This document shows, in pieces, positions 1 through 6,358 of a DNA stretch of 12,278 nucleotides. Within the stretch, counting starts at the first letter, position 1, and the number at the start of each line of letters is the position of its first letter. The position numbers were made by a program, and so were the translations under genes. The notes under the pieces are model-generated. The model was not told where the DNA came from, did no database searches, and saw nothing but the letters and a program-made list of their open reading frames with translations. Origin of the DNA: Candidatus Heimdallarchaeota archaeon (GTDB lineage: Archaea > Asgardarchaeota > Heimdallarchaeia > Heimdallarchaeales > Heimdallarchaeaceae); assembly GCA_016839875.1 (NCBI GenBank), contig JAEOTK010000209.1, positions 1-12,278 of the forward strand, written 5' to 3'.

Positions 1-470
1 AAACCTACTCCAAATGCTTGAGCCATTTCATAATCAGATGGTCTTATATTACTTCTCGCCACGCTATAAGCTGTACTAGATAGTATTTCAATAATATTGA
101 CTGCAGATGTCTCATATCTCCAAGTTTGAAACATTGGGAATAAGTAGAATATAGACAATATGAGAAGAGGTACTTTTTGTGTTGTAAAAGAGTTGGATTT
201 TTTTTTAGTTAGGCAAATAATGGATACAATACTTATTGCTAAGATAACTATTAATATCGCAAAAATTAGACCCATTGTTGGATTGAGATAGTAAACTACG
301 CTTTCATTATATGTTGTAAAATATCTCAGGAGTGAATATTTAGGAATTCCTTCTCTGTTCGGAAAGATTGCATAAGGTACAATAAAACCAATAATTAACA
401 AAATTGATCCGATCATGCACAAAATACTGCTGCTTAAAGATAGTCTTTTGATTTGTTTTTCACTGTTCAA
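1..470 (-). CDS. Multi-pass membrane protein, N-terminal part (runs off the window)
   Basis: The minus strand is open from a TTG codon at 470-468 to the window edge, 156 full codons without a stop. A GGAGG Shine-Dalgarno match lies nine bases before the TTG. The only nearby upstream ATG (487-485) reads six codons to a stop, so TTG is the likely start. The protein begins with a short basic stretch (residues 5-9, KQIKR). Hydrophobic segments follow at about residues 14-36, 66-87 and 99-116, and the first loop (about 37-65) is polar with many aromatics. A KKK cluster at 89-91 after the second segment suggests a cytoplasmic side by the positive-inside rule. I recognise no family. The sequence ends in a soluble-looking stretch near residue 156. 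It is divergent from the surface protein at 675 and shares a 204-base intergenic region with it. The open frame and hydrophobic pattern are seen; the membrane topology is inferred. Confidence 0.75.
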   Translation of the reverse strand, partial: MNSEKQIKRLSLSSSILCMIGSILLIIGFIVPYAIFPNREGIPKYSLLRYFTTYNESVVYYLNPTMGLIFAILIVILAISIVSIICLTKKKSNSFTTQKVPLLILSIFYLFPMFQTWRYETSAVNIIEILSSTAYSVARSNIRPSDYEMAQAFGVG

Positions 471-496
471 AGTGTTAATACCTCCATTACTGGAAT

Positions 497-509
497 ATTC
501 TAGTAGAAT
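497..509. promoter_or_regulatory. 13-base odd palindrome near the predicted start point of the 470 gene
   Basis: ATTCTA-G-TAGAAT is a perfect 6+1+6 dyad. It lies between the TATA-like box of the minus-strand gene and its TTG start, close to where transcription would begin, which would suit a repressor operator. Short dyads also arise by chance in AT-rich DNA. Confidence 0.3.
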
Positions 510-516
510 GAGAAGT

Positions 517-530
517 AATTATAAACTTTT
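517..530 (-). promoter_or_regulatory. TATA-like box for the partial membrane protein
   Basis: On the minus strand AAAAGTTTATAATT is followed about 50 bases later by the TTG start. A start point about 25 bases downstream would give a leader of 25-30 bases holding the GGAGG ribosome binding site. This fits the archaeal TATA/TSS/SD arrangement. Confidence 0.45.
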
Positions 531-589
531 CTTGATTAAAATAAGATAATTTCTTTCCTAGAGACAACAATTCAAGACTGGGAAATTTT

Positions 590-607
590 GAAATTCTTCA
601 GAATTTC
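590..607. promoter_or_regulatory. 18-base palindrome upstream of the surface-protein promoter
   Basis: GAAATTCT-TC-AGAATTTC is a perfect inverted repeat with 8-base arms and a 2-base centre. It ends about 20 bases before the TATA box at 628-640. That is where an archaeal activator or regulator could bind next to TFB and TBP. The function is inferred from position alone. Confidence 0.4.
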
Positions 608-627
608 GACATAGAATATCTGCTGAA

Positions 628-640
628 AAAGTATATATAG
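628..640 (+). promoter_or_regulatory. TATA box of the surface protein gene
   Basis: AAAGTATATATAG is a strong archaeal TATA match, with a purine-rich stretch (GAAAAA) just before it that could serve as a BRE. The ATG at 675 is about 40 bases downstream, predicting a leader of only about 10-15 bases. No good Shine-Dalgarno sequence is present, so the message may be short-leadered. Confidence 0.65.
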
Positions 641-674
641 TCTGAAAATAGATGTTCTATTTACGTGGATTAGA

Positions 675-1559
675 ATGTTAAAATCAAGAATAAAAGTAAA
701 ATCTATTTATGTGATACTACTTCTTTTAATCTCGATATTATTTCTTAGCTTAAATCTGGAAACAGATTCTGTAAAAGCAACAAAAGAGCAAAATGATTCT
801 ATTGCTCAAACCAACGAATCACCAACAACAGATACTCCGACACTTAAAACCCGACCACATGTTGATGGTTTTACAATTGAATATGATTCAACTGGGGATG
901 GGCAAGGTCCTTGTGCAGATGATAAACCAATAATCAACGCTACAATAACAGATGATGGAAGTGTAATTGAAGCTGCAGTATATTTTAAAGAAGGATTTGC
1001 AGAATATTTGTATAATGCATTAATCCAATCTGAAACAGATGAAACACAATGGAGTGGGTATATATCTAGTTCTGATCGTGGAGTTAAGGTAAGCTGGTGT
1101 ATTCGAGCTGTAGATGATGAATTTCAGGATAACAATCCTCCTTATGATCACCCTGAATCATATACTATCATCAATGGTGCTCCGGTTGTTGAAATTACCT
1201 CTCCCATAGGTGGAGAAAATATCACCTCAACTGCTCTTAACATCACATGGACTGCTTATGATCCGGATGATGATCTAATGACCTTCGATGTATTCTATAA
1301 CAGAGATAATAAAGGCTGGAAAACAATAGTAGAAAATACAGAAGAATTAAGTTATGTATGGGATTTAACTAAAGTAAAATTCTCCGAGGAATATCAAATA
1401 AAAGTAGTAGCTGATGATGGTCATGAAGGTGTATCAGAAGCAATTACTTCTGTTTTATCTCTTGGATTAGCAGATTTTGGATCTATCTCAGTAATAGTCA
1501 TGTCACTTGTAGTTATCACATCAATTTCTATATATTTCAAAAAGAAGAGAAGAAAGTAA
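675..1559 (+). CDS. Surface protein with Ig/FnIII-like domain and C-terminal membrane anchor
   Basis: The 294-residue product has a basic N-terminus and a signal or anchor segment at about residues 11-28. A Thr/Ser/Asn-rich linker follows (about 38-58), then two beta-rich regions. The first (about 60-168) holds the only two cysteines, C80 and C142, which could form a disulfide outside the cell. The second (about 170-262) opens with VVEITSPIGGENI. It continues with TWTAYDPDDD and VVADDGHEG, a pattern common to archaeal Ig-like and fibronectin-III-like extracellular repeats. A span at about 268-288 followed by KKKRRK anchors the C-terminus with its tail inside the cell. The overall layout is that of an exported, membrane-tethered adhesin-like or S-layer-associated protein. 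Its ligand cannot be told from sequence. The gene has its own promoter, is monocistronic, and ends in a convergent terminator region. Confidence 0.8.
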   Translation: MLKSRIKVKSIYVILLLLISILFLSLNLETDSVKATKEQNDSIAQTNESPTTDTPTLKTRPHVDGFTIEYDSTGDGQGPCADDKPIINATITDDGSVIEAAVYFKEGFAEYLYNALIQSETDETQWSGYISSSDRGVKVSWCIRAVDDEFQDNNPPYDHPESYTIINGAPVVEITSPIGGENITSTALNITWTAYDPDDDLMTFDVFYNRDNKGWKTIVENTEELSYVWDLTKVKFSEEYQIKVVADDGHEGVSEAITSVLSLGLADFGSISVIVMSLVVITSISIYFKKKRRK

Positions 1560-1583
1560 TTTCTTCATTTCTTTCTCCTTTAT
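1560..1583 (+). terminator. T-rich terminator after the surface protein
   Basis: Directly after the TAA stop comes a pyrimidine tract with several T runs (TTTCTTCATTTCTTTCTCC). Archaeal RNA polymerase can terminate on U-rich stretches without a hairpin. Confidence 0.5.
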
Positions 1584-1620
1584 CTATTAATCTTTAGAAT
1601 AAACATTACTATATGATATC

Positions 1621-1648
1621 AACAAAAGAAAAAAAAGAAAAAAGGGAT
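1621..1648 (-). terminator. Strong U-tract terminator for the secreted protein gene
   Basis: Read on the minus strand, the stop codon of the secreted protein gene is followed within a few bases by CCCTTTTTTCTTTTTTTTC, an almost unbroken T tract. It faces the plus-strand terminator at 1560, which insulates the two convergent genes. Confidence 0.65.
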
Positions 1649-2590
1649 TTAGTCAAGTTCTACAATTGTCAAAGAGAAGCTATAAGGTCCTCCTAGAGGG
1701 CCTTCAGTTGTTCCAAAAACAAAGCTATTCTTGAAATCATTCCTTTTAATATCCTTACCTACGAAACCAAAGAAATAACCAAAGACGTAGAAATCATCGA
1801 TAATAAAACTCAATTCTCCATCGAAATGAGCCTTATCATCATCGTATACTCCATCGAATGATAAGTCACCCCAACCTATACCATTAAAGGTAGTTGGAGC
1901 AAGTAAATCATCCCAAAGATATAAATCACTTAGAAGATACATATCTCCTGAATAGTCTTCATCGTCTGTTATTACACTTCCGTAATGAGGAGTTTTCAAA
2001 AGTTTCCAGATGCCAGTTGGATCTGCAATTGTTTCAGCTGCATCTCCTACTACATCCCAGTTGTAAACAAAATCGAAAGTATCTATAGAATCTATTTCGT
2101 AGAGATTAATAGTTGTTGTAGCAAATGGTGTACCAGGTTCTCCTACAATAGTGGTTTCAACTAAGTAATCTTCTAAAGCTCCTTGACCAATAGCATATTG
2201 ATTACCTATAGCCCATCCTTCATATATTGAAGTTTTTGACCATCCTTCAATTATAGCTTCCTCACCCAAGAAGGTACCATCAATGGTACCATACCAGAGA
2301 GCCAAACCATAGCCTAAAACTAGATTGTTGTCTACAGAAATTAAACTGGCCGTGTTTCCTTGCAAAGGACCTTCACCAATGATTACTCCGAATTGTTCCA
2401 AATTTCTGATGTGCATCACACCATATTGGTCAAACCAGAATTCATCAAAGTTTCCTATGCCTAGAACTTCGGTAACTAATTCAAAAGAAGTTATTTCGTA
2501 ATCGTCGTCAGCAAAGACTGTCATACTTGTAGAAAGTGCTAATAGTAGAACAATAATCCCCAAAGCAGCGATTTTTTTTCCTACTTTCAT
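1649..2590 (-). CDS. Secreted acidic protein of unknown family
   Basis: The product is 313 residues from the ATG at 2590-2588. An ATG four codons upstream (2602) is less likely, because the sequence around it provides the GGTGAT ribosome binding site for the inner ATG. The N-terminus is a textbook signal peptide: MKVGKK, a hydrophobic core at about residues 8-20, and a likely cleavage after VFA at residue 27. The mature chain of about 286 residues is acidic, rich in Asp, Gly, Phe, Tyr and Trp, and has no cysteine. It has no C-terminal span or sorting tail, so it is probably released or held non-covalently. The dense Gly/aromatic pattern (for example GYGLALWYGTIDGTF at about 93-107) suggests a beta-sandwich or barrel. 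I do not recognise a family. The gene is monocistronic with its own promoter and terminator. Confidence 0.75.
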   Translation of the reverse strand: MKVGKKIAALGIIVLLLALSTSMTVFADDDYEITSFELVTEVLGIGNFDEFWFDQYGVMHIRNLEQFGVIIGEGPLQGNTASLISVDNNLVLGYGLALWYGTIDGTFLGEEAIIEGWSKTSIYEGWAIGNQYAIGQGALEDYLVETTIVGEPGTPFATTTINLYEIDSIDTFDFVYNWDVVGDAAETIADPTGIWKLLKTPHYGSVITDDEDYSGDMYLLSDLYLWDDLLAPTTFNGIGWGDLSFDGVYDDDKAHFDGELSFIIDDFYVFGYFFGFVGKDIKRNDFKNSFVFGTTEGPLGGPYSFSLTIVELD

Positions 2591-2594
2591 ATTT

Positions 2595-2600
2595 ATCACC
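2595..2600 (-). promoter_or_regulatory. Shine-Dalgarno site that decides the start of the secreted protein
   Basis: The minus-strand sequence GGTGAT is complementary to the usual archaeal 16S rRNA 3' end. It sits five bases or so before the ATG at 2590 and overlaps the alternative upstream ATG at 2602, so the inner ATG is favoured. Confidence 0.55.
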
Positions 2601-2670
2601 ATTCTAATGTTCTATAAATAAAACAGTAGAATAGTAATCGTTTCTTATTTTCCTAATAAAGGTTTTCCAG

Positions 2671-2683
2671 TACTTTATATACG
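2671..2683 (-). promoter_or_regulatory. TATA box of the secreted protein gene
   Basis: CGTATATAAAGTA on the minus strand is a near-consensus archaeal TATA element about 80 bases before the start codon, implying a leader of about 60 bases. A weaker candidate (TTTTATTTATAG, about 2614-2625) lies closer and would give a very short leader. About 40 bases further upstream is a perfect TTTTGCAAAA palindrome (2724-2733) that could be a regulator site. Confidence 0.5.
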
Positions 2684-2752
2684 AATGATAAACTCCTTTA
2701 TAAAGAACCTAAGAATTTCATCGTTTTGCAAAATAGTGTAAAGAGAATCGGA

Positions 2753-2808
2753 TTAAAAAACAATAAGGTCTCTTTTTAGATTGAGCCTCAAACAAGAAGG
2801 GGACCTTA
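2753..2808 (-). terminator. Stem-loop plus U-tract after the kinase gene
   Basis: The arms 2764-2777 and 2795-2808 pair over 14 positions if transcribed rightwards (three G-U pairs). On the minus strand the outer seven pairs are perfect. There the stem is followed by TTGTTTTTT (2753-2762), which resembles an intrinsic terminator for the leftward kinase operon. The loop contains a second small palindrome, TTGAGCCTCAA (2781-2791). Confidence 0.5.
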
Positions 2809-2823
2809 ATGCAAAGTCTTGGG

Positions 2824-3864
2824 TTACAAATAGCCCTTAATTAATTCTTCTAGTTCAGTTATTAGATTTTTTTCAATTTCAATGATCTTTTTCTCTGACA
2901 ATCGTTTTGCATATTCAGGTATAGCAGCTAGATCATCCATAATTTTAACCACTTTGACAGCAGGTCTCTTCTTCCAGTAATCTGCTTCCAACAGCACTTT
3001 TTGTTGATAACTATCATAAAAAACATTGACTAGCTTATCTCTTTCTTCTCTTTCTAATATTGTTTGCCACCAGAAGAATCCCCTCTCGCAAACTACCAGA
3101 TCAAGATGCCTATCTACATAACAGGTCATTTCTAAATCGATAAAAGCTTGAACTTGGTCTTTTTTTATAATCAAGTTATCTCCATGAAGATCAAGATGAC
3201 ATAAACCTGAAGGAAAGTCTTTGGTTTTCAGATATTTTTTGTATTTATTCCAAATTTTCTTGCATGATTGAAAATAATCAGAATAGGTCTTCTTGAATCC
3301 TTCCCTTAATGCCCACCTATAATCATCAAGCATTCCATAATAGAGACCACCATATCTGCGTTTATCTGGATCAAATTCCTTGAACTTCACTTCATTATTT
3401 CTGTAGTAGAAATATCCTGAGCTAGAATATTCTTCCAGATGCATATTGCCAATTATTTTTCCTAGTTCAGCATAGAGATTTACTTTTTGTTCATATGACA
3501 ATGCTTTAACTCCATTAGCAAGGGTTTCTCCTTCAATGTACTCATAACAATAATAATGTTCAGGGATAATCTCTTCAGAATTATCTATAAACAAAACATT
3601 TGGTACAGGGAAGATATCATTCTTTTTTGTATGTATGATTATTCCAATCTCTCGTTCTAGATATTCTTTGTCTTCTTGTGCAAAAACACGTAATACAAAT
3701 TTGAAAGGTTTAGGTTTCTTTACGGTCACTTTGAGCATGTAAGCACTCAAACCTTCTAGCATTGGATCAATGTTAGTAATTTCAAAATCTATCAAGAATT
3801 TAGAACATATCTGGTAAACTTCAGAGTCATTCAGAGAGTAGCTCATATTGAAGCTTTCAGTCAT
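2824..3864 (-). CDS. APH/choline-kinase-fold phosphotransferase
   Basis: This 346-residue protein has the aminoglycoside phosphotransferase (eukaryotic-like kinase) fold. The N-lobe strand ends KFVLRV (about 55-60). A helix with EREIG (about 70-74) could supply the conserved Glu, and the hinge-like segment is YEYIEGETL (about 107-115). The catalytic loop HLDLHGDNL (223-231) gives the Brenner motif HxDxxxxN with D225 and N230, and IDLE (242-245) supplies the metal-binding Asp D243. Family members phosphorylate hydroxyls on small molecules such as aminoglycosides, choline, homoserine or sugars. The substrate here cannot be assigned, and drug resistance should not be assumed. No signal peptide or span is present, so it is cytosolic. 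It starts 21 bases after the flavoprotein gene, has no promoter of its own in that gap, and is probably co-transcribed with it. An AGGAAG stretch in the gap is a possible ribosome binding site. An in-frame ATG at residue 7 is an alternative start. Confidence 0.85.
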   Translation of the reverse strand: MTESFNMSYSLNDSEVYQICSKFLIDFEITNIDPMLEGLSAYMLKVTVKKPKPFKFVLRVFAQEDKEYLEREIGIIIHTKKNDIFPVPNVLFIDNSEEIIPEHYYCYEYIEGETLANGVKALSYEQKVNLYAELGKIIGNMHLEEYSSSGYFYYRNNEVKFKEFDPDKRRYGGLYYGMLDDYRWALREGFKKTYSDYFQSCKKIWNKYKKYLKTKDFPSGLCHLDLHGDNLIIKKDQVQAFIDLEMTCYVDRHLDLVVCERGFFWWQTILEREERDKLVNVFYDSYQQKVLLEADYWKKRPAVKVVKIMDDLAAIPEYAKRLSEKKIIEIEKNLITELEELIKGYL

Positions 3865-3885
3865 GTTAATCTACTTCCTGAAACT

Positions 3886-4596
3886 CTACAACTGTTCAGC
3901 TTTTCTTTTCAAATAAGTCTGATTGCTCCTTTTCAAGTATTCTTCTTGTTTCATTAGGGGTTGTCTGATAAACTCAAGGTCCTTTTGGTCCATATTGCCA
4001 TTTCGTACTAGATCGAAACCAACTTTTTCCAGTTTTTTCATGATTTCTTTGTTTAATTCAGTATCATTTTGTAGCATATATGCATGAGGTCTTCGAATTG
4101 TTTCAGTTAGTTCAATGGAGAAAAGTTCTGTTAATTCTTCAATAACCTTAGTAACCACATCTAGGTTTGCTAATTCCCACCACCCTCCAATAACTATTCC
4201 AAGAATCTTTGATATTTTTACATCCTCATGAAACTTAGCTCTAGTTCTACCCTCTCTAAATACTAGGAGATTATCAACAAGAGGAACCATTCTATTAAAC
4301 ATATTTTGTAATTCTCCAGGAAGAGGGGCGTAAACAGGAGTAGCAATAACAAGAATATCTGTTTCCTTAAACTTAGCAAGAAGCTCCCTCATATCATCTT
4401 CTTGAAAACATTCCCCAATAGTTTCTCTCCAGCATTTGAAACAACCAATACAAGGTTTGATTTTTAATTTCCTTGCATATATTAATTCAATATTTGCCCC
4501 AGCTTTTTCCATACCTTCTATAAAGGGAGATAAAACAAAACTAGTATTGCTCTTTTCTAAGTTTGGACTTCCATTAATTATAGTAACTTGTGTCAT
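3886..4596 (-). CDS. NAD(P)H-dependent FMN reductase / iron-sulfur flavoprotein-like
   Basis: The 236-residue protein has a flavodoxin-like fold. Strand 1 runs into the FMN phosphate loop INGSPNLEKSNTS (residues 7-19), and TPVYAPLPGELQNMFNR (about 86-102) is the typical second FMN contact and dimer region. Four cysteines, C49, C52, C55 and C63, are spaced C-x2-C-x2-C-x7-C. This is the compact motif that binds a [4Fe-4S] cluster in archaeal iron-sulfur flavoproteins, although some COG0655-type reductases share the motif without a proven cluster. The likely role is two-electron reduction of quinones, nitro compounds or oxidants, or electron shuttling. The frame continues upstream to a GTG at 4611. 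The ATG at 4596 is preferred because family members begin just before strand 1 and GGTTGATG lies before it. It is the first gene of a two-gene unit with the kinase downstream. Confidence 0.85.
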   Translation of the reverse strand: MTQVTIINGSPNLEKSNTSFVLSPFIEGMEKAGANIELIYARKLKIKPCIGCFKCWRETIGECFQEDDMRELLAKFKETDILVIATPVYAPLPGELQNMFNRMVPLVDNLLVFREGRTRAKFHEDVKISKILGIVIGGWWELANLDVVTKVIEELTELFSIELTETIRRPHAYMLQNDTELNKEIMKKLEKVGFDLVRNGNMDQKDLEFIRQPLMKQEEYLKRSNQTYLKRKAEQL

Positions 4597-4630
4597 AATT
4601 TCATCAACCACTTGTATTTTCCATAGACTT

Positions 4631-4641
4631 CAAATATAAAA
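4631..4641 (-). promoter_or_regulatory. TATA box of the flavoprotein-kinase operon
   Basis: TTTTATATTTG on the minus strand is centred about 25 bases before position 4612. A start point there would give a 15-base leader holding the SD-like GGTTGATG for the ATG at 4596. The alternative is that the message begins right at the GTG at 4611 and is leaderless. Confidence 0.5.
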
Positions 4642-4646
4642 TTATC

Positions 4647-4662
4647 CTAGAAAAAAAGTAGA
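4647..4662 (-). terminator. U-tract after the glycerophosphodiesterase gene
   Basis: The minus strand reads TACTTTTTTTCTAG shortly after the TGA stop at 4677-4679. It sits immediately upstream of the flavoprotein TATA box, so termination of one leftward gene abuts initiation of the next. Confidence 0.5.
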
Positions 4663-4676
4663 AGCAAGGATGAATA

Positions 4677-6197
4677 TCAACTATATTTTCCTTTCTTAAT
4701 CATGATTAATTTGAGTGTAACTACAGCAATGACAGCAAGTGTATAACCAACAACCCATGTCAATAAGTAATTTGACTTTATCATCAGAAGGTGTGGATTG
4801 TCGATGTTGATATAGACTATAGGTTCATCTGTTGTAACAGAATAAACTCCTAAAGCCCATAGTTGTTGAAACCTGGAAGCCATATTAACGGTCCAAACGT
4901 TGATCTGAATATTGTGCTGATCATATTCCCAGAAGTACTTATTGGGTAGCTCATGAGCAGAATTGATCATATCATAACCTAATTGTTCAAAATCTTCGTA
5001 GTAGATTTTATCTTGTCTCTCTCTAGAGAATGCTGTGACAATATCTGGAGCTAGTGTTTCAGTTATATCTAACCACTCCGAGTTATACGACGTTACCCAA
5101 ATTTTTGAATCATAATTAGCTGCTATCAGAACACTTAGACAGATATTGAAATACTGATTATACAATGGATGAATTTCTGGAGGGGAATAGAAGTCTACAT
5201 TAACTATTAAATCAGCACTTTTAGACAAATTCAGAACCTCTTCAAGTGTAGGGATAGTAGCTTCTTGATAGATGGCAAGAAAACTAGCAGGAATTTTATC
5301 ATCAGCGATTGTGCCATGAGGATCTTGACTCACAAACCATTCTCCTGCATTCAATCTTTTCAGCTCACTCATATTGAAGGAACTTGGATTATCATTTTGT
5401 CGAGAAGGAAATGTTTCAGAGACATTAGTCGTTCTCCTCAGTGTATCATCATGCATCAAAAAAGGTATTCCGTCATTGCTTATCCTAACATCTATCTCCA
5501 AACCATCTGCTTGGATAGAATCAGTATACATTACAGCTGCAATAGTATTTTCTGGAGCATATCTTGCTCCACCTCGGTGGGCTATGATTAACGGTTTTTC
5601 TGGTAAATCTCCTCTAATAACATAAACAGGTTGGAAAATAAGAGGTAGAATTAATAATCCAATATAGAAAAGAACCATTCCTGTCAGGGGTAGGTATTTC
5701 TTTAGTTTTGGAATCAGAAAAGGATCTGTTTTCTTTTTTGCCATGATAATTGCTTCATCTAATAGAGTGTATAGAAAAATCAAGAAACTAGCTGCAAGGA
5801 AGAAGAAAAGAAATGGACTGTAATATTCTAATATATACAACAGGATGACTGCATTTTCACCAAATGCAACCATTAATACAACAATAAAAGCAACACATAG
5901 GACTAACGCAAGCAAGCTGAGAATCTTGTTTGCTAAACCTGGTTCAACTTTATCATCTCTGTGAATTTCTATACTGTATTTTACAATGAAAACAGCTGCA
6001 TAAACAAGAGGGATTAGAAAAACCAGCATGAGAATCAAAATATAGTTGATATATGTGCCGACAAGATCACCTATGAAATTGTTAAATTCCACATGCATAG
6101 GTCTAATGAAGAGAAATAAAGCTTCAATAAATAAATCAACAACAAATAAAAGTACGAAAATGAGTAGCCATTTCTTTCCTATCTTTTCTTTAAACAT
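4677..6197 (-). CDS. Membrane-bound glycerophosphodiester phosphodiesterase
   Basis: The 506-residue protein has about five N-terminal spans (around 9-31, 48-73, 91-112, 117-145, 172-193), a GDPD catalytic domain (about 203-463) and a last span (about 477-500) with a basic tail. Catalytic landmarks are HRGG (207-210), ENT (216-218), EID (234-236), HDDTLRRTT (249-257), VWTVN (434-438) and TTDEP (455-459). The family cleaves glycerophosphodiesters to glycerol phosphate and an alcohol using a metal ion and two histidines. With a cytoplasmic N-terminus, five spans place the catalytic domain outside the cell. One oddity is that the usual E-I-K element appears as NVDFY (333-337), with Asp for Glu and Tyr for Lys. 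The architecture resembles bacterial GDPDs with an N-terminal membrane domain. Natural substrates in an ether-lipid archaeon are unclear. AGGA lies just before the ATG, and the gene is monocistronic. Confidence 0.88.
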   Translation of the reverse strand: MFKEKIGKKWLLIFVLLFVVDLFIEALFLFIRPMHVEFNNFIGDLVGTYINYILILMLVFLIPLVYAAVFIVKYSIEIHRDDKVEPGLANKILSLLALVLCVAFIVVLMVAFGENAVILLYILEYYSPFLFFFLAASFLIFLYTLLDEAIIMAKKKTDPFLIPKLKKYLPLTGMVLFYIGLLILPLIFQPVYVIRGDLPEKPLIIAHRGGARYAPENTIAAVMYTDSIQADGLEIDVRISNDGIPFLMHDDTLRRTTNVSETFPSRQNDNPSSFNMSELKRLNAGEWFVSQDPHGTIADDKIPASFLAIYQEATIPTLEEVLNLSKSADLIVNVDFYSPPEIHPLYNQYFNICLSVLIAANYDSKIWVTSYNSEWLDITETLAPDIVTAFSRERQDKIYYEDFEQLGYDMINSAHELPNKYFWEYDQHNIQINVWTVNMASRFQQLWALGVYSVTTDEPIVYINIDNPHLLMIKSNYLLTWVVGYTLAVIAVVTLKLIMIKKGKYS

Positions 6198-6220
6198 TTA
6201 ATTCCTATAAGTAAAAGCGT

Positions 6221-6236
6221 AATTATATTTAAAATT
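6221..6236 (-). promoter_or_regulatory. TATA-like box of the glycerophosphodiesterase gene
   Basis: AATTTTAAATATAATT on the minus strand is centred about 30 bases from the ATG at 6197, implying a very short leader. It forms one side of the divergent region with the histidine kinase. Confidence 0.45.
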
Positions 6237-6247
6237 GTCTGATTCAA

Positions 6248-6268
6248 AATCACCAAGAAATTGTGATT
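6248..6268. promoter_or_regulatory. Dyad AATCAC-N9-GTGATT in the divergent region
   Basis: Perfect 6-base arms are separated by 9 bases, giving a two-half-site layout typical of a dimeric DNA-binding protein. It lies just upstream of the GDPD TATA box and before the larger inverted repeat at 6267. The operator role is inferred. Confidence 0.35.
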
Positions 6269-6321
6269 AGTTTCACGAATTTAAGTCGGGTGTGTATTTT
6301 AGCACACTTTCTCGAAACTAA
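6267..6321. repeat. Nested inverted repeat ahead of the histidine kinase
   Basis: TTAGTTTC (6267-6274) pairs perfectly with GAAACTAA (6314-6321). Inside are GTGTG (6290-6294) and CACAC (6303-6307). The outer and inner axes differ by about 4 bases, so it would fold as a stem with an asymmetric internal loop. It ends 8 bases before the kinase TATA box. It is a candidate regulator site. Confidence 0.4.
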
Positions 6322-6328
6322 CTAAAAA

Positions 6329-6339
6329 CTTTTTAAAAT
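6329..6339 (+). promoter_or_regulatory. TATA-like box of the histidine kinase, leaderless layout
   Basis: CTTTTTAAAAT is centred 25 bases before the A of the ATG at 6359. This spacing predicts that transcription begins at or beside the start codon. No Shine-Dalgarno sequence precedes the ATG, which agrees with a leaderless message. Confidence 0.5.
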
Positions 6340-6358
6340 CCCAATTCATAGAATATCG

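Noticed and set aside
1894..2088. Small plus-strand open frame opposite the secreted protein
   Set aside because: The product is His/Leu-rich and it lies wholly within a real gene on the other strand.
2824..3864. Calling the APH-fold protein an antibiotic resistance gene
   Set aside because: The fold covers many small-molecule kinases, and no residue pattern here is specific to aminoglycoside enzymes.
5265..5625. Overlapping plus-strand open frames inside the GDPD gene
   Set aside because: They lie opposite the catalytic motifs of the phosphodiesterase and have no promoter or plausible protein features.
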